Shown here: positions 54,077 to 62,876 of the stretch, piece after piece
How the letters are laid out: every line of letters starts with the position of its first letter
Position numbering within the stretch: the first letter of the stretch is position 1
Source: Streptomyces sp. NRRL S-646
Lineage (GTDB): Bacteria > Actinomycetota > Actinomycetes > Streptomycetales > Streptomycetaceae
Direction of reading: 5' to 3'
Assembly (NCBI RefSeq): GCF_000720765.1
Contig: NZ_JODC01000015.1
Span: 248,001 to 312,000 of the forward strand
Length of the DNA: 64,000 nt
Notes under the pieces: generated by a model
What the model was told of the DNA's origin: nothing
Databases searched by the model: none
What the model saw: only the letters and a program-made list of their open reading frames with translations
Made by a program: the position numbers and the translations under genes

Positions 54077-55870
54077 CTAGTACGACAGTCCGTACCCGAT
54101 GGGATACAGCACCTTCGCCGGATCGTCCGCCTGCTGCACCGGCACCGGCAGCTTCCCGCGCGGTGCCGCCCTGCCCGCGATGACGCGCGCGGCCGCCCGC
54201 AGCTCCACGTCGGTCCACGAGTACGACGCCAAGTGTGCGGAGGCGGACGGGAGTTGAGCCACGTCGTAGGGATTGCGGATCGCGACCGCCACCACCGGTC
54301 TGCCGGTCGCCGCCAGCTGTTCGACCAGCGTGCGCTGCGAGCTGCCCAGGGTGACGTTGTAGGTGCCCACGACCACCGCGTCCGCGTCCTGCGCCGCCGC
54401 GACCGCCGCGGCGACGGTGGCCGCGGAGGGGGCCGTGCCCGTGGACAGGGCGGTGGCGGTGAAGCCCAGTTCGGTGAGGGCGGTCGCGAGGACGCCGGTG
54501 GGCGGTCCCGTCGTGCCGGACGGCGAGGCCGGGTCGGCGCCGACGACCAGGATCTTCCGGTGCGTGCGCCGGGACAGCGGCAGCAGGCCCGCCTTGTTGA
54601 CCAGCAGGGTCGTCGTGCGCTCGGCGATGCGGTCGGCCGCGGCCAGGTGCGCGGCCGTGCCCACGGTGCGCTCGACGCCCTTCTGGCTGACATAGGGGTC
54701 GTCGAAGAGCCGCAGCCTGGCCTTGAGCCTCAGGATGCGCAGGATCGACTCGTCCAGCCGGGACTCGGTGAGTTCCCCGTCCTGCACGGCCCTCAGGACG
54801 GCGTTCCAGGCGGTGGCGAGGTCGGGCGGGTTGAGGAGCTGGTCGACGCCGGCCTTGAGGGCGAGCACGGGGACGCGGTCGTCGCCGTACTTGGTCCGCA
54901 CGCCCTGCATGCCCAGGGAGTCCGTCACCACCACCCCGTCGTAGCCGAGCTCCTCGCGCAGGATGCCGGTGAGGATCGGGTGGGAGAGGGTCGCCGGGTC
55001 GCCGGAGTCGTCGAGGGCCGGGAACTGGATGTGCGCGGTCATGATCGAGTCGATGCCCGCCTTGACGGCCGCCCGGAACGGCACGGCGTCCAGCTTCTCC
55101 CACAGCTCCCGGCTGTGGGTGATGACCGGGAAGCCGTAGTGGCTGTCGACGGCCGTGTCCCCATGCCCCGGGAAGTGCTTGGCGGTCGCGGCGACCGACG
55201 ACCTCTGGTACCCGGCGACCTCGGCGGCGACCAGGCGGGCCACCGCGTCCGGGTCGGCACCGAAGGAACGGACGCCGATGACCGGGTTGGCCGGGTTGAT
55301 GTTCACGTCGGCGTCGGGGGAGTAGTCCTGGTTGATGCCCATCGCGCGCAGTTCGGCACCCGAGATACGACCGAGGGTGTGGGCGTCGTCGCGGGAGCCG
55401 CCGGCGCCCATGGCCATGGCGCCCGGGAAGAGGGTGGCGGGTTTGCCGACGCGGCAGACGATGCCGTGTTCCTGGTCGGTGGTGATGAGCACGGGAAGGC
55501 CGCGGGGCTGCGTGAGGGAGGCGCGCTGGATGCCGTTCGACAGGTCCGCGATCTGGTGCGGGTCCTTGGTGTTGTGCGCCCAGGTGAAGTAGATGATGCC
55601 GCCGACGCGGTATTCGGCGATCAGCTCGGCGGCCGTGCGGACGCCGATCTCCTTGAGGTTGGCGTCGATGTCGGCCTGGTCGGGGGTGGTGGCCGAGTGG
55701 CCGTAGACCCGCATGACGAAGAGCTGGCCGACCTTCTCCTCCAGGGTCATACGGGAGATGAGGGAGCGGAGTTTCTTGTCGCCGGGGGTGCCGGCGCTTG
55801 CAGTGGTGCCGATGGCCAGAGCTGCGGTGACGCCTGCGGTGGCGGCGAGGACGGTACGTCTGGAGGGCAC
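54077..55870 (-). CDS. secreted GH3 beta-N-acetylglucosaminidase (NagZ-like)
   Basis: 597-aa glycosidase with a Tat signal (VPSRRTVLAATAGVTAALAI). GTG 55870 with GGAAGGAG upstream. GH3 N-domain: MTLEEKVGQLFVMRVYG, DQEHGIVCRV, the NagZ-type catalytic His loop in AKHFPGHGDT, and nucleophile Asp in VVVTDSLGMQGV. A C-terminal alpha/beta sandwich domain follows (ATGRPVVAVAIRNPYDVAQL). The KHFPGHGDT motif marks beta-N-acetylglucosaminidases. Probably acts on chitin-derived or cell-wall GlcNAc outside the cell. Confidence 0.92.
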   Translation of the reverse strand: MPSRRTVLAATAGVTAALAIGTTASAGTPGDKKLRSLISRMTLEEKVGQLFVMRVYGHSATTPDQADIDANLKEIGVRTAAELIAEYRVGGIIYFTWAHNTKDPHQIADLSNGIQRASLTQPRGLPVLITTDQEHGIVCRVGKPATLFPGAMAMGAGGSRDDAHTLGRISGAELRAMGINQDYSPDADVNINPANPVIGVRSFGADPDAVARLVAAEVAGYQRSSVAATAKHFPGHGDTAVDSHYGFPVITHSRELWEKLDAVPFRAAVKAGIDSIMTAHIQFPALDDSGDPATLSHPILTGILREELGYDGVVVTDSLGMQGVRTKYGDDRVPVLALKAGVDQLLNPPDLATAWNAVLRAVQDGELTESRLDESILRILRLKARLRLFDDPYVSQKGVERTVGTAAHLAAADRIAERTTTLLVNKAGLLPLSRRTHRKILVVGADPASPSGTTGPPTGVLATALTELGFTATALSTGTAPSAATVAAAVAAAQDADAVVVGTYNVTLGSSQRTLVEQLAATGRPVVAVAIRNPYDVAQLPSASAHLASYSWTDVELRAAARVIAGRAAPRGKLPVPVQQADDPAKVLYPIGYGLSY

Positions 55871-55911
55871 GTGCGCTCCTTCCGGAGTGATCCGTTGGAG
55901 ATCGGCTGAAG

Positions 55912-55948
55912 GAAACTTCCGTGAGGGACTCAATATCCGGGAAGTTTC
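55912..55948. promoter_or_regulatory. inverted repeat upstream of GH3 gene
   Basis: GAAACTTCC (55912-55920) and GGAAGTTTC (55940-55948) are perfect 9-bp arms about 42 bp upstream of the GH3 start, a plausible operator. The remaining sequence of this 332-bp gap up to the hairpin at 55993 shows no gene. Confidence 0.45.
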
Positions 55949-55992
55949 TGCCAGTCAAGGGAGCGCGCACGGGGCGGGGGTTTCGCGGAGGG

Positions 55993-56034
55993 GCCGCCAT
56001 CGGCGCTGTTGGAGGGGGGCGCGCCGATGGCGGC
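55993..56034 (-). terminator. hairpin behind LysR gene
   Basis: 14-bp perfect arms (55993-56006, 56021-56034) around a 14-nt loop, about 170 bp downstream of the LysR stop and 125 bp upstream of the GH3 start. It probably ends the LysR transcript. Confidence 0.6.
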
Positions 56035-56202
56035 GTGCTGCCGGCCGCAGTACGGCGGAGAGGGTGGGTCAGCGATCGCAGCCAGCAGCGAGGGCCGACA
56101 CCGCACGGCGGAGACTCATCCGGCAGCCTGCGGGTTGGACGAACCGTATTCGGGGCGGGTTCCCGCGTTCCCCGCGATTCCCGGAAGTTGGTGCATGAGC
56201 GT

Positions 56203-57120
56203 TCAACGGGACGGATGGGACGTGATGTTCGGCCACTGCTCCTGCAGAGTGCGTACGGCCTCTGCGATCGCCGGACGACGTGCGGCTCCTTTGCGCCACA
56301 GGGCGTACAGGCGCCGTACGGGGGTGGGCTGCAGGCGCACCTCCACGACCCCGGCGGGCAGCGGGCCGCGGCCCAGGCGCGGGACGAGACAGATCCCGAG
56401 GCCGCCGGCGACCAACGCGACCAGGGTCGGATTCTCGTCCGCCTGGTGCACGATCTCCGGCTCGTGCCCGGCGGCCCGCATGGTCCGCACCAGCCAGTCG
56501 TGACAGACGCGCCCCGGCGGCTGGCACACCCACCGCTCCCCGCCGAGCTCCTCGCGGCGTACGGACTCCCGCCCGGCGAAGGGATGGCCGACGGGCACCA
56601 GCAGCGTGCTGTGGTCGTCGCCGATCACCGCGTGCTCGACGCCCGGCGGCACGGGCAGCGGCGCGATGTCCCAGTCGTGCACGACGGCCAGGTCGACCGC
56701 GCCCTTGGCCACCAGGTCGACGGAGAGATGCGGGTCGATCTCGCTCAGCCGGGCGTCGAGCGCGGGGTGCCGGGCGGCCAGGTCGGCGAGCACGGCGGGC
56801 ATCAGCCCGCGCGCCGCCGAGGCGAACGCGGCGATCGTCAGCCGCCCCGCCGGCACCCCGCGCCGCTCCTCGAGCGCGGTCTCCGCCCGCTCGACGATGG
56901 CGAGCAACTCCTGTGCCGTATCCACGAGTTGATGGGCCTCGGGGGTCAGTCGAACCCCTCGGCCTTCTCTTTCGAGGAGTACGGTCCTGGTCTCCCGCTC
57001 CAGCTTGGCGATCTGCTGGGACACGGCGGACGGCGTGTACCCGAGCGCGGCGGCCGCCGCTCCCACGGTCCCGTGGACGGAGACGGCGTGCAGGGCGCGC
57101 AGGCGTTGGAGGTCGAGCAC
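56203..57120 (-). CDS. LysR-family transcriptional regulator
   Basis: 305-aa regulator from GTG 57120 (LDLQRLRALHAVSVHGTVGA), with GGGAG upstream; ATG 57132 is an alternative. Winged HTH ALGYTPSAVSQQIAKLERET, followed by a LysR substrate-binding domain (GRLTIAAFASAARGLMPAVL, VDLAVVHDWD). It is divergent from the EamA transporter with 77 bp between starts, so it probably controls that gene. Confidence 0.9.
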   Translation of the reverse strand: MLDLQRLRALHAVSVHGTVGAAAAALGYTPSAVSQQIAKLERETRTVLLEREGRGVRLTPEAHQLVDTAQELLAIVERAETALEERRGVPAGRLTIAAFASAARGLMPAVLADLAARHPALDARLSEIDPHLSVDLVAKGAVDLAVVHDWDIAPLPVPPGVEHAVIGDDHSTLLVPVGHPFAGRESVRREELGGERWVCQPPGRVCHDWLVRTMRAAGHEPEIVHQADENPTLVALVAGGLGICLVPRLGRGPLPAGVVEVRLQPTPVRRLYALWRKGAARRPAIAEAVRTLQEQWPNITSHPSR

Positions 57121-57197
57121 GGGAGCTCCCATTCATCAGCGTTGCTTCATCCGACCATGCAGTAATCATCGCTGGTGCTACACGGTCGTGGGGCGTG

Positions 57198-58124
57198 ATG
57201 CTCGAACGCATGCGACCTGCACACCTTGCTCTCGCCGTGGTCGTCGCCGCCGTCTGGGGCGTGAACTTCACGGTCATCGAGATAGGCCTCGACCACTTCC
57301 CTCCGCTGCTGTTCTCGGCCCTGCGTTTCCTCGCGGCAGCGCTGCCGGCCGTCTTCTTCGTGGGCCGCCCGAAGGTGGCGTGGCGGTGGGTGCTGGCGGT
57401 GGGGCTGGTGCTCGGCGTGGCCAAGTTCGGCCTGCTGTTCATCGGGATGGACGGCGGGATGCCGGCGGGTCTGTCGTCGCTGGTCGTGCAGATTCAGGCG
57501 GTGTTCACGGCCGGGGTGGCCTTCGTCGTGCTGGGTGAACGGCCGTCCGCGGTACGGGTGGTGGGCATGGGCGTGGCGCTGGCGGGCATCGGTCTCGCGG
57601 CGCTGGACGAGGGCACGACGGGCCCGCTCGGCGCCTTCGCGCTCGTGATCGGTGCGGCGGCCTGCTGGGGCGTCTCGAACGTCCTGACCCGGAAGGCGGC
57701 ACCGCCGGACGCGCTGAACTTCATGGTCTGGGTGAGCACGGTCCCGGTCCTGCCGCTGCTCGGTCTGTCGCTGCTGCTGGAGGGCCCGAGCAGGGACTAC
57801 GACGCCCTGCGCGCCCTGGACTGGCAGGGCGCCGGCACGGTCGTCTACGTGGCCTGGGTGACGACGGTCTTCGGCTTCGGGGCCTGGGGCCGGCTGCTGC
57901 GCCGGTACCCGGCGTCGACGGTGGCGCCGTTCTCGCTCCTCGTCCCGGTCTTCGGAATGTCGTCGGCGGCCGTCTTCCTGGGGGAGGGGGTGAGCCCACT
58001 GCAGTGCTGTGCGGCGGCGCTGCTGGTGGGCGGGGTGGGGCTGGCGTCGGTGACGCGTGGGCGACGGGAAGTCGTCCATCCCGTGGACGCGGAGGCGATC
58101 GAGCCCGCGCTCGGCCGATCATGA
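57198..58124 (+). CDS. EamA/DMT-family transporter
   Basis: Ten-helix drug/metabolite transporter (308 aa) made of two EamA repeats: ALAVVVAAVWGVNFTVIEIG in the first, GAFALVIGAAACWGVSNVLT in the second, and VFLGEGVSPLQCCAAALLVG at the end. ATG 57198 (MLERMRP) or 57210 (MRPAHLAL). Probable exporter of an amino acid or small metabolite, likely under the divergent LysR gene. Confidence 0.9.
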   Translation: MLERMRPAHLALAVVVAAVWGVNFTVIEIGLDHFPPLLFSALRFLAAALPAVFFVGRPKVAWRWVLAVGLVLGVAKFGLLFIGMDGGMPAGLSSLVVQIQAVFTAGVAFVVLGERPSAVRVVGMGVALAGIGLAALDEGTTGPLGAFALVIGAAACWGVSNVLTRKAAPPDALNFMVWVSTVPVLPLLGLSLLLEGPSRDYDALRALDWQGAGTVVYVAWVTTVFGFGAWGRLLRRYPASTVAPFSLLVPVFGMSSAAVFLGEGVSPLQCCAAALLVGGVGLASVTRGRREVVHPVDAEAIEPALGRS

Positions 58125-58128
58125 GGGC

Positions 58129-59379
58129 ATGCCCGTAGTCAGCATCCCCGGTTCCAAGTCCATCACCGCCCGCGCGCTCTTCCTGGCGGCGGCGGCCGAC
58201 GGAGTCACCACCCTCGTACGCCCCCTGCGCTCGGACGACACCGAGGGCTTCGCCGAGGGTCTGGTGCGGCTCGGGTATCGCGTCGGCCGGACCCGGGACG
58301 CCTGGCAGGTGGACGGCCGCCCGCAGGGCCCTTCGGTGAGCGAGGCGGACGTGTACTGCCGGGACGGCGCCACCACGGCCCGCTTCCTGCCGACACTGGC
58401 CGCTGCGGGACACGGGACGTACCGCTTCGACGCGTCGGCCCAGATGCGGCGCCGTCCTCTGCTGCCCCTGACCCGCGCCCTGCGCGACCTGGGCGTCGAC
58501 GTGCGGCACGAGGAGGCGGAGGGGCACCACCCGCTGACGGTGCGGGCGTCGGGCGTCGAGGGCGGCGAGGTGGTCCTGGACGCGGGCCAGTCCTCGCAGT
58601 ACCTGACGGCGTTGCTGCTGCTGGGCCCGCTGACGCGGAAGGGCCTGCGGATCCGGGTCACCGACCTGGTGTCCGTCCCCTACGTGGAGATCACGATCGC
58701 GATGATGCGGGCGTTCGGAGTGGAGGTGGCCCGGGAGGACGACGTGTTCGTGGTCCCGCCGGGCGGCTACCGGGCCACCAGGTACGCGATCGAGCCCGAC
58801 GCGTCGACGGCCAGCTACTTCTTCGCCGCGGCGGCGGTGACGCCGGGCGCCGAGGTGACGGTGCCGGGGCTCGGCGCAAGGGCGCTGCAGGGGGACCTCG
58901 GCTTCGTCGACGTACTGCGGAGGATGGGCGCAGAGGTGTCGGTGCGCCCCGACGGCACGACGGTCAGGGGCACCGGGGTGCTGCGCGGCCTGACGGTCAA
59001 CATGCGGGACATCTCGGACACGATGCCGACGCTGGCGGCGATCGCGCCGTTCGCGGACGGACCGGTGCGGATCGAGGACGTGGCGAACACCCGTGTGAAG
59101 GAGTGCGACCGGCTGGAGGCCTGCGCGGAGAACCTGCGGCGGCTGGGGGTCGAGGTTTCGACGGGCCCGGACTGGATCGAGATCCGGCCGGGTGTGCCGT
59201 CCGGGAGCGGTACGGAGATCACGACGCACGGCGACCACCGCATCGTGATGTCCTTCGCGGTCACCGGGCTGCGGGTGCCGGGTATTTCGTTCGACGACCC
59301 CGGCTGCGTGCGGAAGACTTTCCCCGGTTTCCATGAGGCGTTCGCGGAGCTGAGGAGTGGGCTGGGGGATGACCGGTGA
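58129..59379 (+). CDS. aroA: EPSP-synthase (AroA) paralogue with altered PEP motif
   Basis: 3-phosphoshikimate 1-carboxyvinyltransferase family (416 aa) in the EPSP/UDP-GlcNAc enolpyruvyl transferase fold. SIPGSKSITARALFLAAAAD (S3P site), DAGQSSQYLTALLLLGPLT, PDASTASYFFAAAAVTP, and NTRVKECDRLEACAENLRRL are all conserved. The usual GNAGTAMR loop reads RDGATTAR, with Ala at the position of E. coli Gly96. Streptomyces often carry a second AroA; this may be that copy. ATG 58129 is 4 nt after the EamA stop, so they may be cotranscribed. Confidence 0.85.
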   Translation: MPVVSIPGSKSITARALFLAAAADGVTTLVRPLRSDDTEGFAEGLVRLGYRVGRTRDAWQVDGRPQGPSVSEADVYCRDGATTARFLPTLAAAGHGTYRFDASAQMRRRPLLPLTRALRDLGVDVRHEEAEGHHPLTVRASGVEGGEVVLDAGQSSQYLTALLLLGPLTRKGLRIRVTDLVSVPYVEITIAMMRAFGVEVAREDDVFVVPPGGYRATRYAIEPDASTASYFFAAAAVTPGAEVTVPGLGARALQGDLGFVDVLRRMGAEVSVRPDGTTVRGTGVLRGLTVNMRDISDTMPTLAAIAPFADGPVRIEDVANTRVKECDRLEACAENLRRLGVEVSTGPDWIEIRPGVPSGSGTEITTHGDHRIVMSFAVTGLRVPGISFDDPGCVRKTFPGFHEAFAELRSGLGDDR

Positions 59380-59709
59380 GCTGCGGGCGGTTCTCTTCGA
59401 CTCGGGCGGCGTACTGATCCGTCCGATCGGCGGCCGCTGGAACCAGAGGGCCGACTTCGAGGCGTACGCGATCTCCGCCGTCCTCGGCTGCCGCAAGCCG
59501 GACCCGCGGATGTACCGGCACGCGAGTGACGCGTTGGGGTTGCGGGCGGCGGAGTGCGTGTTCGTGGACGACGACCCGGAGCTGGTGGCGGCGGCGATCG
59601 AACTCGGTTGTTCGGGGCGCGCGTTGTGCCGGGACGGGGTGCCGGCCGGGGGCCGGGGGCGCCGGTCCCGTTCATCACGGACCTGAGCGAGATCGTCGAA
59701 CTGTTCTGA
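59369..59709 (+). pseudogene. broken HAD-superfamily phosphatase
   Basis: ATG 59369 overlaps the aroA end. Motif I is present ([20 protein letters not shown]), then the cap domain is missing and the sequence jumps to the motif III/IV part ([39 protein letters not shown]). Near 59640-59665 the frame shifts; the expected end [14 protein letters not shown] is in another frame, stopping at 59709, whereas the annotated frame stops at 59686. An internal deletion plus frameshift argues for a decayed gene. Confidence 0.72.
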
Positions 59710-59723
59710 AGGAGAGTTGCCGG

Positions 59724-60401
59724 GTGGGGCACGCACTTGAAGGGCCGCTGCTGGAAGGCAGGTTGGTGCGCCTGGAGCCGTTGGAGCACCGGCATGCCGC
59801 CGACCTGGCGATCGCCGCGGAGGAGGAGCGCGGTACATACGAGTTCACCTGGGTGCCGAGGGCCGACGAGATGGGCGGCTACATCGAAGCGCAGCTCGGC
59901 CGCGCGGCCACCGGACGGCTCGCGCCGTACGCCCAGGTGTCGGTCGCGACCGGGCGGGCGGTGGGCACTACGTCGTACTGGGAGCCGCGGTGCTGGCAGT
60001 CGGACGACCGACTCGACGCCGTGGAGGTCGGGTTCACGTGGCTCGCCCGGTCCGCGCAGGGCACGGGCATCAACGCCGAGGCCAAGCTGCTGCTCTTCCG
60101 GCACGCCTTCGAGGTGTGGGGCGTGTCGCGGGTCGACCTGAAGACGGACGCGCGCAACAGCCGTTCCAGGGCGGCGATCGAGAGTGTCGGGGCGCGCTTC
60201 GAGGGCGTACTCAGGAACTGGTCGCGGTCCTGGGCGCCCGGGGAGGAGGGGCGGCTGCGCGACTCCGCGATCTTCTCCATCACGGCGCAGGAGTGGCCGG
60301 AGGCCCGGGAGCGGCTGGAGGAGCGGGTGGCGCGGTTCGTGGCGGCCGGCGTGAGACTGACTGGACCGAAGGAACGGCGATCGGAAACCATCGGCCCATG
60401 A
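59724..60401 (+). CDS. GNAT acetyltransferase (RimJ/RimL-like)
   Basis: 225-aa GNAT with GTG 59724 after AAGGAGAG. Starts [20 protein letters not shown]; motif A region [20 protein letters not shown]; then [20 protein letters not shown] (motif B). Acceptor unknown; these enzymes acetylate ribosomal proteins, antibiotics or small amines. Its stop overlaps the next ATG by 4 nt. Confidence 0.88.
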   Translation: MGHALEGPLLEGRLVRLEPLEHRHAADLAIAAEEERGTYEFTWVPRADEMGGYIEAQLGRAATGRLAPYAQVSVATGRAVGTTSYWEPRCWQSDDRLDAVEVGFTWLARSAQGTGINAEAKLLLFRHAFEVWGVSRVDLKTDARNSRSRAAIESVGARFEGVLRNWSRSWAPGEEGRLRDSAIFSITAQEWPEARERLEERVARFVAAGVRLTGPKERRSETIGP

Positions 60402-60982
60402 CCGCCAAGCACTTCCTCATCCTCCACGGCTGGCAGAACCACCGCCCCGAGGCCCACTGGCAGCACTGGCTCGCCGACCGCCTCACCGGCCTCGGCCACC
60501 AGGTCACCTACCCCCAGCTGCCCGACCCCGACGACCCGAGCCTGGAGGTGTGGCTGTCGGAGCTGGCCCGGCACCTCGACGACCTCCGGGGTTCCGAACG
60601 TGTCGTCCTCGCGCACAGCGCGTCCGTCCTGCTCTGGCTGCACGCCGTCTCCCGCGGCCTGGTGAAGGAGGGCGCCGTCGACCGCGTACTGCTGGTCGCC
60701 CCGCCGTCCGCGTCCGTCCTGGCCCGGCTCCCCGAGGTGGCCGAATTCGCCCCGCCCGCCCTCGACTTCACCCTCCCCGCCCCCACGCGTCTCGTCGCCG
60801 GCGACGACGACCCGTACTGCCCGGAGGGTGCGCGTGACGTCTTCGGTGACCCCCTGAGCATCCCCACGGACCTCCTCCCCGGCGCCGCCCACCTCGACCT
60901 CGACGCCGGTTACGGCTCCTGGCCCGCGGTACTGGAGTGGTGTCTGGACGGGGCGGCGAGGATCATCGGGCGTCCGGCGTAG
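60398..60982 (+). CDS. RBBP9/YdeN-family alpha/beta hydrolase
   Basis: 194-aa serine hydrolase. [20 protein letters not shown], nucleophile elbow in [16 protein letters not shown], acid/base [14 protein letters not shown] and [18 protein letters not shown]. Its start overlaps the GNAT stop (ATGA), implying an operon. Natural substrates of this family are poorly known. Confidence 0.9.
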   Translation: MTAKHFLILHGWQNHRPEAHWQHWLADRLTGLGHQVTYPQLPDPDDPSLEVWLSELARHLDDLRGSERVVLAHSASVLLWLHAVSRGLVKEGAVDRVLLVAPPSASVLARLPEVAEFAPPALDFTLPAPTRLVAGDDDPYCPEGARDVFGDPLSIPTDLLPGAAHLDLDAGYGSWPAVLEWCLDGAARIIGRPA

Positions 60983-60998
60983 CGCCCCAAAGGGGCGC
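60982..60998. terminator. hairpin between convergent hydrolase and TIM-barrel genes
   Basis: GCGCCCC and GGGGCGC around AAA. It begins at the last base of the hydrolase stop codon. The sequence just after it (CGCGGAGCCGCACAT) resembles another common Streptomyces intergenic motif. Confidence 0.7.
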
Positions 60999-61029
60999 GG
61001 AGCCGCACATCGGTACAGCCCGCGGAGCG

Positions 61030-61830
61030 CTACGCGCACTCGTTGAGCAGCCGCCCCAGATGCTCCCGCCCCGCCGCCAGCAGCTCCGGCAGTGGCGCGG
61101 CCTCCTCGTACCACCGCTTCTCGTACTCCCAGCACAGCCAGCCGTCCCAGCCGTGCCGGGACAGGACCTCCACGGTCTCGGTGAGCGGCAGCACGCCGGC
61201 GCCGAGCGCGAGCGGGGTCGTGTCGTCGGCGGAGGCGATGTCCTTGACCTGGACGTAGCCGAGGTACGGGGAGAGGGCGGCGTACGACTCCGAGGGCTGC
61301 TCGCCGCCCAGCCAGGTGTGCATGACGTCCCAGAGGGCGCCGACATGGCGGTGCCCGACCCGGCCGAGGATACGGATCGCGTCGGCGGCCCTGCGGTGCG
61401 AGTCGTGGGTCTCCAGGAGGATGCGTACGCCGAGGTCGGCGGCGTGCTCCGCCGCCGTGCCGAGCCGTCGCGCGGCCGTCGCGTCGGCGCGCTCGGTGCT
61501 CTGCTCGTGGCCGCCGCCCGGGAAAACCCTGATGTACGGGGCGCCGAGGTCGCGGGCTAGGTCGAGGAGGCCACGGATCTCGTCGATCACCGGACCGTCG
61601 TCGCCGGGCGCGGCCACGCGCGCGTACCCGGCGAGGCCCAGCACCTCGATGCCGCCCGCCTTGAACTCGGCCGCAACGTCGGCCCGCCCGGCGAGGTCGA
61701 TGCCGGGGTGGACCGGCTCCTCCGGATGCGCGCGCAGTTCGACGCCGTGGTAGCCGTGGGTGGCCGCGAGCCGGATCACGTCCGGGATGGGCAGGCCGGG
61801 GACGCCGAGGGTGGAGAACGCCAGTCTCAT
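61030..61830 (-). CDS. sugar-phosphate isomerase/epimerase (xylose-isomerase-like)
   Basis: AP-endonuclease-2/xylose-isomerase-like TIM barrel (266 aa) from ATG 61830 (MRLAFSTLGVPGLPIPDVIR). Substrate/metal segments: GYHGVELRAHPEEPVHPGID, IRVFPGGGHEQSTERADATA, ILLETHDSHRRAADAIRILG, GALWDVMHTWLGGEQPSESY, LCWEYEKRWYEE. The reaction is unknown; members isomerise or epimerise keto-sugars. It converges with the hydrolase gene and ends 11 bp after the MarR-GNAT stop. Confidence 0.88.
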   Translation of the reverse strand: MRLAFSTLGVPGLPIPDVIRLAATHGYHGVELRAHPEEPVHPGIDLAGRADVAAEFKAGGIEVLGLAGYARVAAPGDDGPVIDEIRGLLDLARDLGAPYIRVFPGGGHEQSTERADATAARRLGTAAEHAADLGVRILLETHDSHRRAADAIRILGRVGHRHVGALWDVMHTWLGGEQPSESYAALSPYLGYVQVKDIASADDTTPLALGAGVLPLTETVEVLSRHGWDGWLCWEYEKRWYEEAAPLPELLAAGREHLGRLLNECA

Positions 61831-61841
61831 GGTCCCTACTG

Positions 61842-62774
61842 TCACTCGGGTGTGCCGTGCAGGTCCAGGCGCCAGTCCTGGCCGTTCAGGTCCTTTCCGA
61901 AAGAACGGTGGGGTTTCTCGGCGACGAGCACGAAGCCGTGGTGCTGGTAGATGCGGCGGGCGGAGGCCAGGACGTCGTTGGTCCACAGCACGAGCTCGCG
62001 GTAGCCGACACCCCGCGCGAAGTCGATGACGGCCCGCACCAGCCGGTCGCCGATGCCCAGCCCGCGGGCGTCCGGCTCGACCAGCAGCAGCCGCAGCCGG
62101 GCCGTGCCGGGCGCCTCGTCCCGTACGCACATCACGCACCCCACCGGGCGGCCGTCGAGCTCGGCGATCCACACCCGCTCCAGATGCGGGTCGTGGTCCT
62201 CGGCGAAGTCGGCGACGATCCGCGCTACCAGCCCCTCGTAGTCGGCGTTGAAGCCGTACTCAGCGGCGTACAGCGCGGCGTTGCGCTGCACGATCCAGCC
62301 GAGGTCGCCGGGGGCGGGATCGCGCAGGACGACGTCCTCACGGCGTGGCGGGCGGCCCTCGGAGAGGATCTCCCGTACGGCTTGCATCGCCTCCGCCAGG
62401 CGCGGCCGGTCGGCGGAGGGCACGGTGGACAGCAGCGCGCCCACGGATTCGTTCGCACGCTCGGCGAGCAGGGCGGCGGTCTCACGGCCCCGGGGCGTGA
62501 GCGAGACACGCCGGCGCCGGGAGTCGCCGGCGGACGGCGTGCGCTCGATCAGCCCGTCCTCCTCGAACTTGTTCAGGATCCGGCTCAGGTACCCGGCGTC
62601 CAGGGAGAGTTCGGTCCGCAGGTCGGCCGCGTCCGTACGCGGGGAGTGCGCCAGTTCGTACAGGACGCGGGACTCGGTCAGGGTGTACGGGGCGTACAGC
62701 TGGCGGCTGTAGTCGAGGGCGCCGATGACGTTCGTGTAGAAGCGGTTGAAGGTGCGGATGTCCTGGACGGTCAT
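61842..62774 (-). CDS. MarR-GNAT two-domain regulator/acetyltransferase
   Basis: 310-aa fusion. Residues about 1-140 form a MarR winged helix (LYELAHSPRTDAADLRTELS, LSRILNKFEEDGLIERTPSA, DSRRRRVSLTPRGRETAALL); residues about 155-305 form a GNAT domain (VDDE-less core RVWIAELDGRPVGCVMCVRD, EPDARGLGIGDRLVRAVIDF). Such fusions are common in Streptomyces and unusual elsewhere. A TGACTCAGTCA palindrome lies upstream. Confidence 0.92.
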   Translation of the reverse strand: MTVQDIRTFNRFYTNVIGALDYSRQLYAPYTLTESRVLYELAHSPRTDAADLRTELSLDAGYLSRILNKFEEDGLIERTPSAGDSRRRRVSLTPRGRETAALLAERANESVGALLSTVPSADRPRLAEAMQAVREILSEGRPPRREDVVLRDPAPGDLGWIVQRNAALYAAEYGFNADYEGLVARIVADFAEDHDPHLERVWIAELDGRPVGCVMCVRDEAPGTARLRLLLVEPDARGLGIGDRLVRAVIDFARGVGYRELVLWTNDVLASARRIYQHHGFVLVAEKPHRSFGKDLNGQDWRLDLHGTPE

Positions 62775-62821
62775 GAGCGTCGACCCCCGGATGGTTGTCC
62801 CGGATACGTGAACCAGATAGT

Positions 62822-62832
62822 TGACTCAGTCA
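62822..62832. promoter_or_regulatory. candidate MarR operator
   Basis: TGACTCAGTCA, a perfect 5-1-5 palindrome, 48 bp upstream of the MarR-GNAT start. MarR proteins usually bind their own promoters. Confidence 0.5.
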
Positions 62833-62876
62833 GAGATACCGTCGGGTCCGAGACTAGGACAGCCGCACCCCCGTGG

